Shown here: positions 49,901 through 61,900 of the stretch, in pieces
How the letters are laid out: each line of letters begins with the position of its first letter
Position numbering within the stretch: position 1 is the first letter of the stretch
Assembly: GCA_005406025.1 (NCBI GenBank)
Contig: BGZK01000146.1
Span: forward strand, 1 to 64,000
From: Eumeta japonica
Taxonomy: Eukaryota; Arthropoda; Insecta; Lepidoptera; Psychidae
Length of the DNA stretch: 64,000 nucleotides
Direction: 5' to 3'
Made by a program: the position numbers and the translations under genes
The notes under the pieces: generated by a model
What the model was told of the DNA's origin: nothing
What the model saw: the letters and a program-made list of their open reading frames with translations, nothing else
Database searches by the model: none

Positions 49901-52900
49901 CTTCATAGAGATTTACGACATAATAGGCTGTATGTGTTTTCTAAAGTCGTCCATTCGATTGGCTCTAGGTTTCGCCAAAAGCGGGACGCATAGATGTGAC
50001 GCCTTTCACGACAGCTCTCCTATGCATATTAGGCTTCGCAAAGCTTTGAAAATCCTTCCGATCCATTTCTCCGTTCACAATCGCTTGCTGTATATGCTAT
50101 AGCATCGCTAATATGAATATTTTCATGTTCCCTACATACGATTATGATTGATACAAATTAATTTAAAGAGTACGTCGATATTTATTGACTAGCTCGCGCT
50201 GTTTAAACTATGAAATATGTTTCTAATAGTATGATACATATGAACCTAATATAGCTATTAAGTGATCAAATGAAAATCTACCAAATTAATAATGAATAAC
50301 CAAAGCTATATAATGCCATTTCGAAACGGCCAAGGTTTACACCGCCGTGAATCAGTAATACTATGTAATGATAAACCGCTCGGTCGATCGATCGCGGTCA
50401 AGGGTGTACCCTACTAGATAATTAATTAACCATTTTATGGCAAATAGTAACATTGCAACATATTATCATTACCATCAGTGATTTTGCTTACATACAACCG
50501 TACCGTAAAAATCAGGTAAAACGTACGCAATTGCACAGGTAAGTAAGTGCGATTCGGTGTGGAAAGTAAATGGTAAATCAGAAACCGGACTAATGAAGCG
50601 GTCGGTCGGAGACGGAGGCGCCCGCGCCGGACGACTACTTCTGTAACTTTCGCGGTTACGGGTCGTTAGGCGGGCTTAGTTAGCGGAGACGCGACATCAA
50701 CAAACGAATAAACGTTTATTCGCCGGAAAGTGTCATCGTGGTGAATGTTAAAAGGTTATTTTATTAACGAAGACTACTTTTATGGCGAGCTCTTAGGGTT
50801 CTGCCCTTCCTTTGTTAAATACAAATTCGTATGTAAGGACCTATTTCACTCTCATTAATTATATTACTCTATCCGGTATATTTTTAGTTGGCTATAATTA
50901 AACCTTGTTGTAGTAGAGTTTTATACAATAACAATAAAATATGTATTTTATATTTATTTTATGTATATATGTATTTGTATATATGTATTTTATATTTATT
51001 TTATGTATGTATGTATTTGTATATATGTGTTTTATATTTTATTGTTAATGTCTCACGAAAGGTAAGCATTAACTATTTGAATATTATATATACATTATCA
51101 TCATTTTTTTGTCATTATTAGTCGTTACTATTATTTCTTTACTAGCAAAATCACATATTGCCAGCATTGATATGTTCCGAGGGACATATAGACAGTATAT
51201 GTTAACTTAATATATATCCTATATATTTTACGTCTTTTTCCTTTATCTCTCGAATGTCATATAGTACGCTACAATTGAGAATACGGATTGCTTTATCATC
51301 CTGAATTCATATACGACGTAACTACGTAATTGTTTGGCAGTCTTGATTTTATCATATGCAATAATATCCTATAAAATAAATGGACAATCACCCCTCTGGC
51401 TTACTGTTCACGGACTGTCGGTAGCAGTAACCGGGTAAAATGTAATATTGATGCGGGCAAGAAAAATTTTGGAGAGGCTTTCCGGTTGGCGAACGGAGGA
51501 AACGGTTTGCGTGAAGAAAAAAAAGTCAGCAAAACTGTCGAATTGTTACTTATAAAAATGCAAACATATTCAAGTTATTTTACATTAACAACTGACATTA
51601 TTGAACGGAAACTTCCTACCGTTAGCTCTATCGAACTCTTTAGTCAATGTGTCGTAATCTATTCAGTTGATATTTCTGTTTCCAATAGATAAAACTACTG
51701 AAACGTGAGGTACTTCAGGCCGCGAACGTGCCCCACGTCGTGGACGGAGGCCCGCGTCGCCCACTCCACATCCCGCCATTGTTCTCTGAGGTTCCGTGAT
51801 CGTCTTTTCGACAGGAGCGGGTACTCGCGACGTAGAATGTGGCGGTCTAATTTTAAATCGATTTTATTCTAATAATAATAATAATACCGTTATTAAAATT
51901 ATATTGCTTAATTCACCGGACGTGATACACTAAGTAATAATATAAATTGGCAACTTGGAACTTAACTAGTATCAGTAGTATCGTTCAGCTTTCAGTCCGG
52001 TGTGTACAAGTATTTGAAAAAGCTTAAAATCACATATCTACACAACATAATATTTATTTGCTCATTCCACAGCGCGCTAACGATGGAAAATTGTGTAGAA
52101 AATCCGTAATTCGCGGGTAGATGAACTAGGGGGCGCCCGTTGCGTGTGACGTGGTGGTGAAATGTACAACTTTTTTCTGCTTACTTCACAGTAGCAACGA
52201 TGGCGGAAAGTCTTAAAAAGTAAAAAATTCTATTAGATTGAATGCAAATAATCGTGTGAAGAAAAAACTTGTATGCAAAGAAAAGAGTGCATAACAAACA
52301 AATGTACAATTTTCAAATTCAGATCGAGAGCAGAGAATCTACACCGAAACAGAAATTGCAAATATGACGGTTGCGGCGAAGTTAGCCGAACAATTTTATT
52401 TAATTTCCATTCAAAAGCCATAAACTCGAGAGCTGGCAAAGGGAACTTCACCTTTATTACAAATACCGGAGGTTTAATCTGTAAACGTTTTCGAGGATCT
52501 GTTGTGGCGTAGGAGTATCATAAGCGTGCAATTTAACAATCGATCCGGCGAAGAGCTTTCGAATGCTTTTAGTTTAACAAATTGCACTTGAAATTTCTAT
52601 TAGGGTCCGTAGACAGGGGATCGGACGCGACGTGAACTATATCAATCTCTGCACTTCTGATAATTAAATTTTCTCGTTCGTGTTATTATTGGATTTTCGT
52701 AATCAAATTTTAAATGTTACCCTTTTGCTATATTAAATTGAATGCACGAATCGATTAAAACTACCGACAGAATAATCCAATTTAAAGTGTACGTTTATAA
52801 ATACGACATAACTATAACATAAACCGAAATCATATTAAAGAAAGTCATTTGAAATATATCTCGAGTCATTACAGAGATTGTTTAATTATCGTAGAGTTAT

Positions 52901-55900
52901 AACCGGGCGACTACGACGTTTAAGAAATATCGTTCGCGTGTCGTCGTGCCGACAATTATACGCTGGAAACGGGCAACATAATTACACGGGAGGCGTAATA
53001 TCATTGCTCGTAGTAATTTTCGCGTATTCGTATGAATTCCGCCGACCCCGCGGCGGGACGACTCCGCCGGACAATGGCGCGCTTTCACGAGCCCCTCCGC
53101 CTCCGGGGCCACAATGCGTCGCCATGACATACGGCATGCGAGCCTCCTCCGCCTCACATTGATACGGACTCATTTCTACATTTTTTTTTTTGTTATTCTT
53201 CCTCTATTATCGTGCCCGTAAATACGTATTTCCCTTTTGTCTGATTGGGAAAGAAAAAACGTCGGATTTCATTTTTTATAGGCGTCGTGAGAACGATAAG
53301 TTTAATCGAGAATTATTAACGAGAATAATGATTCTCGTCAAGTGTAATAATTATTTCCAAAAGCTTATAATAATAATGGTTTCAGAGTAAACAATTTATC
53401 ATGTAGAATACAGGTTGTGAAGTAAAAAACGTACCGTAATATTTTTCTATGTTTAATATTTATCTTTCCGTTTGTTTATCTATTCTTTTATATATATTAA
53501 AAACGGTCGATTTAAATGTGAGAACGATATAAATTCATAAATGGGCTTTTAGGTTACATTTCATTCGAACATTTTTTACTCTGTTATATCACAGCCTGTT
53601 TCGAAATAATCTTCATTTGTTGGATCGTAATATAGTAAATATATTAACCATATGGAATTCGCTTTGGTCGTGTTACCGGCTCCTATAAACAGAACGTCTA
53701 TTTATACATCTCTATACTTCATATTCATCAACTTAGTAGAAGTGTCATGATTAAGATGAAATACTACAAGTTGACAATATATCTATTTTTTTTTGTTTGT
53801 AGGAAACGGTAATAATATTGTTTACACGTAAAGGATTATAATACATTTGTCCGTATATTGATTAACTGATAATACATTGACATACGAAATTCCCAAAACT
53901 AATAATTAGCGTTTTCTTTCATAATTTTTCTTGTTGGCGTACAACTTATGTCAGAATCGGGCGGCACTTACGCCCCGAGCTAACAACCTGACTCGGTAAT
54001 AATTGGCGCTGTCGATACGCCTCGGACGCGGCGCGGGATTAAGGCGCAGGCCGGAGGGGATCCATTACTTATTTGTCGGTATCCCTCATAATAACTTTTC
54101 TCTTACTCTGAATACACTATTTTTACATCTTCAGAGATGTCTTCGTGATATTCAACGATTTGTTATTACATCCACATAGCTATTTATTACTACTACTAAT
54201 ATTCGGATCCTAGAATCGGGTATATTTTTTTTGTATCTCCAGTCGCCACGACGTACGAGTAAGAGCTTTAGGTGATGGATGTACGATATAAATGCCTCGG
54301 ACACATTAGGAAGACATGCCTCTAGGTACACGTCAAAGTGGCTAAATCAGTACAGGTACCAACCACGGTTTGAATCTATGTGATCATGTGTGTGCTTTGT
54401 TTTCGATTTTTTTTCTGAGCGAGACTACATTAATATCAGAAAAAGTCTAAATTCGTTTTTTTTTTTGTATGTAAAGAATAATCTTTGGGACTACCAATTC
54501 TATTTTAAAACTTCTTCTTTCACCGATGTAAGCCTACTCTATCCCTGAGTGACATAAGCCACATTTAATTTTGATTATTTTTTTTTAATTTTTTAGTCTT
54601 TTTTTAACACACAAATTTCATCACAGTCGATCCGGAAATTTCAGTGTTCAGCAGTAATAAGACACACATCTTCAAATAACTGCTTCATATCATATTATCA
54701 TAGTGCGATATGATAGATGATATTAAGTTTCGAGATTATTTATACCCAAAATACTTATGTACAAGTATATAAGAATGTATTTCGCTACAAGATACTCTTT
54801 GAATGTTTATGTCATGTACACTTATAGAACTGTACGGGTCCGCACGAATACCTAACTAACGCAATTGTTTGCACGTATTACTGCACAGAGGAGCATACCA
54901 CAAAAGAGTATACCATTTTTTTTAAACCGATAGAAATGTAAACACTGCAGTAATTACCGCACCTACGTGAGTGCTTAGAACTTAAGAACTTAATTATAAA
55001 CCCGGCATACGTATAACAATGGCGTTCAATATCAATGCATTTAATTCTTTTTCATGCAATTCATTTATTTAAAAAAAAATGGTTTGATCAAATTGCGTGT
55101 CCCGTAATCGACATAATCCGTCTCAAGACCGGGAAAAGCATCACTATAGAAAGCGGGGTTGACGTCGAAATCTAGAATTCTGGGATCGGAATCGAGGAAG
55201 AGACCGGAACGGACGGTGGAACTGGAATAAAATCGACAGCACGACAATCAGAATTAAGATTAAAAATGGCCACTATAAAAGATGCAATGATTTCATTGCA
55301 AGGCCATGCAAGCGGAGCCGGAGACGAAAGCTAGTCATGGATAAGAGTACACAAGAAACTACGATGACCACTCGTTTGAGATCCAATAATAGACAAATAA
55401 GAATAAAAAAACCATAATGTTTTATTATTGCTACTGACACGCAGTATATAAACATTTGGATCGTTTTATATACAAATGTTTTCTGTGGATAATGGCGCAT
55501 CTACAAACATAAATTTTCACTATTCTGATATTTTATTGGCAACTTAATAGCTCTAGAATTTAGGTTTTCTTTATTTAGTGAATTTATAAAGCTTATTAAT
55601 ATTTTTTCTGCTGGTTGAATTGTAAACCCATTATTTTACTGATTACTTTGTATTACAATTTTTTTAAGAAGCTCGTCCAACCTTGCAGATGTGGTGGGCG
55701 ATGTGGTGCTGTGCGGCGGCGGCGGCGGTGTGCGCGCGCGCCGCGCCCCCCGCGCTACCCGCTATCGAACTCGCACAGATCGATCAGTCTGCACCCGACG
55801 ACGTGAGTTAAATTACTGTGTTCTTACTTCGGGTAGTATTTCTGTGTTAAGCTTTAAAAAGCCAGATAAGTGTGATAAAGATTTATTGTTTTACTCCTAA

Positions 55901-58900
55901 ACCAAATTAAGACGTACAAGAAAACCGGGTAGTTGCAATAAGTTTTTCTCTTTCCACCTCCTGAAGCTGAATACGTAAGGGATTACACTGACGATAGCTC
56001 TTGTTATATAAATATGATAAATACGTCAGATTTTTCTGAAGAAATGTTTTGACGAGCTTCCAACATATGCAAGAAGACATGTTCCCCTCGACATTAGTCT
56101 TAATCGATGTCTTTTTCACTATCATGTTCTTTTCGTTTGGTCCGTATATTTTTTTTATTGGGATACCTCTTTATATTACTACATCTTTCATGCATTTTTA
56201 TGTATTTATTATTATTTTGTAAGTATATCTCACTTCATCCGCTCAGATAAACTTCCTCAGTCCAAAACTAGAGAGATAATAAAATGAATATAATAAATGC
56301 ATAGAAAATTGTAGAAGCGGTGGTGGCCGAGTGGAAAATGCTTTGTTTTAGGATCTAACGACGAATCGATCGATGAGCTTTATAAACTCAAGTCGGATGT
56401 GAATCACTCCGCGCCTCGTAGAGCACGTTCAAGTCGTATCGGTGATAACGGTTGCTATAACCATCTGCGATGCGTACTAGGCCAGCGCGGAGGACTTAAA
56501 CCCGAAGCCCTTAATCTGAAGTATTATGGTACGGTGCTTTCCTACCTTGGGGTGTCGAAAATTTGAGACAAAAAAAGATATATGTAATGATTTTATTTGT
56601 TATAGGGATTTAGCAATATGTAAATAATCACATCGAAGCACCATTAGTATTTTATTTATAAAATAATATAACAATTCACAAGAATTAAATTGCGTCATTA
56701 AATTAGAAATCCGAGTAATGAACACGTATTTATTTATGAAGTGTTCTAACTCACTTTTGGAATCTTGTACGCTTATCGAAACATTTATATTTTATTACAT
56801 TCTAGATCTGGTAGCGAAAATGATTATTATGGACACAAGGGACTAGATCTTCGGAGTGCGGCCCACCTGAGCGTGCGCGCTTTGCTGACCTCATTTTAGT
56901 ACTTCTAGTGTTATTGGCTCTATTCTCAATTCAACACCTAACATTCACTTCGTGGCCGTGTGCTTGAAACCAGAATATTATGTAACAATACTACTCTCGA
57001 CCGGTGCTCATCAAAGAATATAAACTCATTGAGAGGGTGGTTAGGACGAACCAATACTAAAAAAAACCATCCCAGAGCATGTCGGACAATGTACAATGTA
57101 GGATTGCGAAGTCGTTACTACAAAGAAACGTACTACAAATGAAAAAACTACATTGTTTTCCATGTTTCAAGCACTTAATAGGTAGATAAGCACTTTAAAC
57201 GTCTATAACTAGTGTAACTAGTAGGTATGTCGACTATTACTCATAAATTAGTGTAGATTAAAGTGCACCAGCAAAAGAGCGAATTTTTATGGCACTAGCG
57301 TCTTTTTGTTGAGAAGGGCAGCCTCTCAGTAATAACTCGAAAACGGCGTAGCCGATCATCAATGGAATTTTATTTCTAAAATTATGTTTTTATTAATTAT
57401 AGTATAACAAGCCCGAATGAGACAGACATTTTCAATAGGAAACTAGTTGCTGTAATTCTAAACTAATAAAAAAAAGATAACTTAATCGATTTTTTCAGGA
57501 GTGACCGCGTTTCCAATTAATTCCCAGTTGATTAACAAGAAAGTTTACTAAACTATTTTGATGTTGTTTTGCTTTTTATTACATTAAATCTTTGAAGGAG
57601 ACATAATTAATCTTCATTAAATTATTTGTACAATGGTATGCAAATTTTTGCATTCTCATATAATGTACAGCGATAGAAACAGTTGCTGACAAGTGGTGGA
57701 AAAAATTGTTTTAATAGTGAAGTTCTCCCAAATACTTTGCATTATGAGTCGTGCAATTAAGAAATAAAGAAAAGAATCAATTTGCGTTTTTCATGGAGTC
57801 TTTTATATATCATATACCATCTATGCAATTAATAAAAATAATCAAAATAATGTAAACAGTGACAGCGATTCTTATATGTTTAGTAAACTGAAAGAAATTT
57901 ATTTGTAATAAAAATTGCAAAAGCACTTGAATCTACGTCATTTTAACTTTTTAATGAGTCACAAGGGAAGTGTTCGTAACAATGAAATACTGAATAACCG
58001 TTAATATCCCATTGGTGTAGCGTTCATTTTGTTATAACAGTTTTAATAGCATATTAATATTTAATATGGTATTTAAATTGTTATAATTATAATAAAAAAA
58101 AAACATAAAATATATGCGCACTAATTGCAAATTAAAAAGACCGAGAAAAGTAATTATTGTCAATATTTAATGTTTCGTTTTCGGAATTTTTACCGGACAG
58201 TTGAATGATATTACGAGGCATTAAACGAAAAGGGCTCATTATGGTCTTAATAATACCATTACCGTTAATTTAAAGATGAAGTCATTCTGCTAAATTAACA
58301 AATAGGCTGATTTAATTAACTACAGATGATGTTACCGTTCAAAACAACCTAACTAGAACTCTGTGACACTGCAGACAAACGCGTTATCACTACCGCCTCA
58401 CATCACCGACCGCACCGCGGGCGGTGTCCACGGCGCCGGCCGCGCGTCAGCCGCCAACTAAATTGATCGCCGTGAAAATACCTCAGTTTTTATAAAATCC
58501 TTTCAAAGCCCAGCCCTTTATCGGGAGCTGTCGATTAGACATGAATTGATGTATTACCTTTATTATTACTCCGCCTAAAGGTACGATGTTGCGGATGTTA
58601 TTCGGAACTCTTTATTATGCTAAAAAAAAATCCTTTCTAATAAATCAGCGTTTCTTGTACAGCATTATTCGTATAATTCACGAAAATAAGATTGAATGCA
58701 AAATGGTTATTTTACGGTCTTGTAGAATCTTGATAAACGAAATAAATGAATCAGATACGATCAGTCTGAATATGACTTGCGTATATAAATAGTGTAATGA
58801 TCGCCCAAAAAAATATTAATTTATACATAGAAGTTTCCTTCCAAAGCTGTAAACACATTTTTTCTTGACATAAAATACGTATAATTTACAGATCTACATA

Positions 58901-61900
58901 TTGGTTCTAAAATCACAGTTCAGTAAAAGCAAAGAACGCTTCCGCATATACTTTATTACATCTCATGCTGTTAACTAGAGTTGATAAACAGAATAGATTT
59001 ATCTCATTTAGTCAAGTAATTCCCTATGTAAAACTTTATTAAGCTCTAAAGGACAAAATGGTTCCGACCGAATCGTCTACAAGTGTAGATTTATACTGGC
59101 CATTAAAATTCCACCTGGGAGCACTCCAAAAGTATATGTAGCTATCTTATAGAACTGCAAAGAGTACTTAGAAGGTTTAAATTTATAAGTGCCTAATGAT
59201 ATCTTAAGATGTGTATTTTTAATCTGTAGACATTTCATTTTCCGTAGTATCGTCATTTATATTCGTTCCTCGTCTGTTTTTAAGTTGTCTTCATCTAAAA
59301 CATGCATTACCTTACAATACGTTCTGATCATTCAAACCGATCAGCTAAATTACACGGTAATGGCGATAATGGTACACTCAACAAATTTAACTCAAAGTAC
59401 GCCATAATGGTTATAAAGGGACTGTTTAGATCCAGCGCTCCTCGTTTGAGTCACTATCACTATCGTGTCTAATAGTCGGTCACATATCACCATAGGTCAT
59501 TCAAGATTTTCGTCCGCAGGACAATTGACAACGTAAACAATGAAATGATAATGATCTGTCTGTAGCAGCAGGACGCGCTGAGCTACGTGGAGGGGCCGCT
59601 GGCCGCGCGCTACGCGCCCGAGCCCTGGCTGTACCTGCTGGCCGGCCTGCCGCGCGACTCACAGGTACCGTTCTTAAACGACGAGCGATGTTATAGTCTC
59701 ATTGACAAATGTAACGAACGATGTGTTTACTCTTTGATTTATAATTAAAAAGGAAAAACAATAAAATATGAGATGACGAAGTCTCTTCACAGGCAATCTA
59801 TATTCATGTCAACGTCGTTCACGAAGATATATTCCCGTTGAGTGGGCGTGAACGTGTATCGTAATGGGAATGAAATTTGAATCTTTCATGAAAAAAATGT
59901 CAACGGAAAATGTCATATATAAATTTTTATTAGAATTATTTGTATCTTCGATAATACAGTGATTTAGTTCAAGTATAACCAATTTTAAATACAATCTGTA
60001 ATTTACAGCTTGTAATAAATTTAAGTTTTCAAACACTTTTGTACTCACTACACACGCTACAATAGCTACGACAACAGTCGCCACCATTGTGTCCTCTCGC
60101 AAAGGTGTGCGTCACAACCGCAACACGAACTTTGATATTTGATTTGGAGATATTGTTTGTCGTTGAACACGGAACGTCAATAATATTCAAAGCTTAGTAA
60201 ACACGGTTCGGCTCACGTCACCGAATTTCCTATACGTGTACGACAGTAAAACAGGAGCCATAGACACAAGGCTCGGGGTCAGGTCGTGGACGTGTCGCGC
60301 GGGCACTCAGGATCCTTTTATGATATCGCGTTACGAAAACTGCGATTCACGGCAAATAACGTCAGTACATTTATAAATAGAGCGCTTGACATCTATTCAT
60401 CACTTTATTGAAAGCTATTCAATACAAGGCGTATTAGAGTACAACAATTTTTGTTTCGCTTTTCATTGTCATATTCTAGCCGACTTGCATATTTCATCAA
60501 CTACTGTCGCATTTACCTATTCCACTTTGCCATATCTGAGCTTTGAGCTTTGTCAAAGTCGTGTGCTTGAACTTCTAAAATTATCGCCCTCGAATTACAT
60601 ACTACGTCGTGCAAGCTCGGAACACGCTTTCGTCTTTCACGAAATGAAATTCCATCATAGAAATTATCAAACCCGTGTTACAACTAGCGAGCGTTACGTA
60701 ACGGCACAAAGCCCGTGCGGTTACGGCGAGAGACGGGCTCAATCGCTACACGTCCTATTTTGGATGTGAACGGGGAGAGATATTCGATTAGGAAAAACTA
60801 ATTGTTTCAAAATTGAATGGATTTTCATGATATATTGTTACATTAAGACTATTTGCTCTTCATGACAGCGGTAATACCCGTCTAAAAATAAAATCGATTC
60901 ATTAGAACAGTAGTTAGTCGTGATTATTTTGGCAACTTTTCAAAATTTTGAACTCTAGTAAACTATAATAACAATTATTTTACTTTAAATTAAAGTTCAA
61001 TTCGTTACGTTATATCTATACTAAAAAAATAATAAACTTTTGGAGTTGAAGTAAATATAATACTAAAATCATACAACTGGTTAGATAGCTGTAAAAGAAA
61101 TCTTTAAAAAGATTGTTATTGATTTTTCAAATGATTTATAATTTTGAAAAAGTACACTATGAAATTGCGTGGTTCAGTCTCTCGCAGTAAATTGGACATC
61201 GTCCTTTCAGATGAAATTGTTTCACTAAATTCCATACTAAACCTTTGAAATAAACTATAAAAGCCTTCGAACATATTTGAACAATGTTTTTATTATCAAC
61301 CTTATTTATTATATCGAAATATTTATATCAATGCCATTGAATTTGATAATGTAACGAGACTCTCATGAGGTTATATTTTGTTTGTTAGTAAGGACAACGG
61401 GAAAACAAATTGTGGTTAAAATTATAATCGTCAGATTTTTATAAGATCATTTGTGAACAAAAACATCCAATTAAAAATTTGATCTATTCGTAATTTATCT
61501 GAAAAAATTAAAAAATATATTTCAAATGTTTCCATCGCTATCTATCATGGGTTTCGTGATAACATGCGTGAAAAAAAAGTTACAAGAACAAGACGAAAAA
61601 GAAGCAAGAATAACCCGGATTTCGTAAGACACTTCTGAACTTGCGAAAGAAAGCAGTGTCGCATACAAGGACGTATATTTGCTAAAATATTGCAACTTAA
61701 TTTTCTAAAGTACATACTACCATAAATAGCCATAACTTTCTGGCTTTATAAACAAAACACAACACATTCTTTTACACACTTGTGCTAATAATGGACTTGT
61801 AGTTTGATTAATTTAATACTGGATACAAGGCAACGAGTTCATCAAGCTGAACAGTAGAACATTCGGAGGCTAAAGACACATCCTTGAGAATGTCATAATT

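Larger units (their letters stand above)
43457..55688 (+). other. Intron 1 of the diuretic hormone gene (12.2 kb)
   Basis: It begins GTAAGC and ends TTGCAG. It is mostly AT-rich and contains an (AT)n(GT)n microsatellite, a degraded GGGTTCC-family element, the second copy of the 13.4 kb repeat, a 42-bp minisatellite and GC-rich islands at 45.3-45.7, 50.58-50.72, 51.72-51.85 and 52.9-53.16 kb. No further exon is supported. The large first intron with islands is a plausible home for neuronal enhancers (inference). Confidence 0.5.

Noticed and set aside
55065..55247. 60-codon open frame on - with DSDPRILDFDVNPAF
   Set aside because: It is the translated GATTCC-type hexamer array of a dispersed repeat.
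60386..60769. 127-codon open frame on + in intron 3, 10 bp after TATAAATAG
   Set aside because: It lacks an early ATG, resembles no family I know, and lies in a mildly GC-rich intron patch; chance is likeliest.
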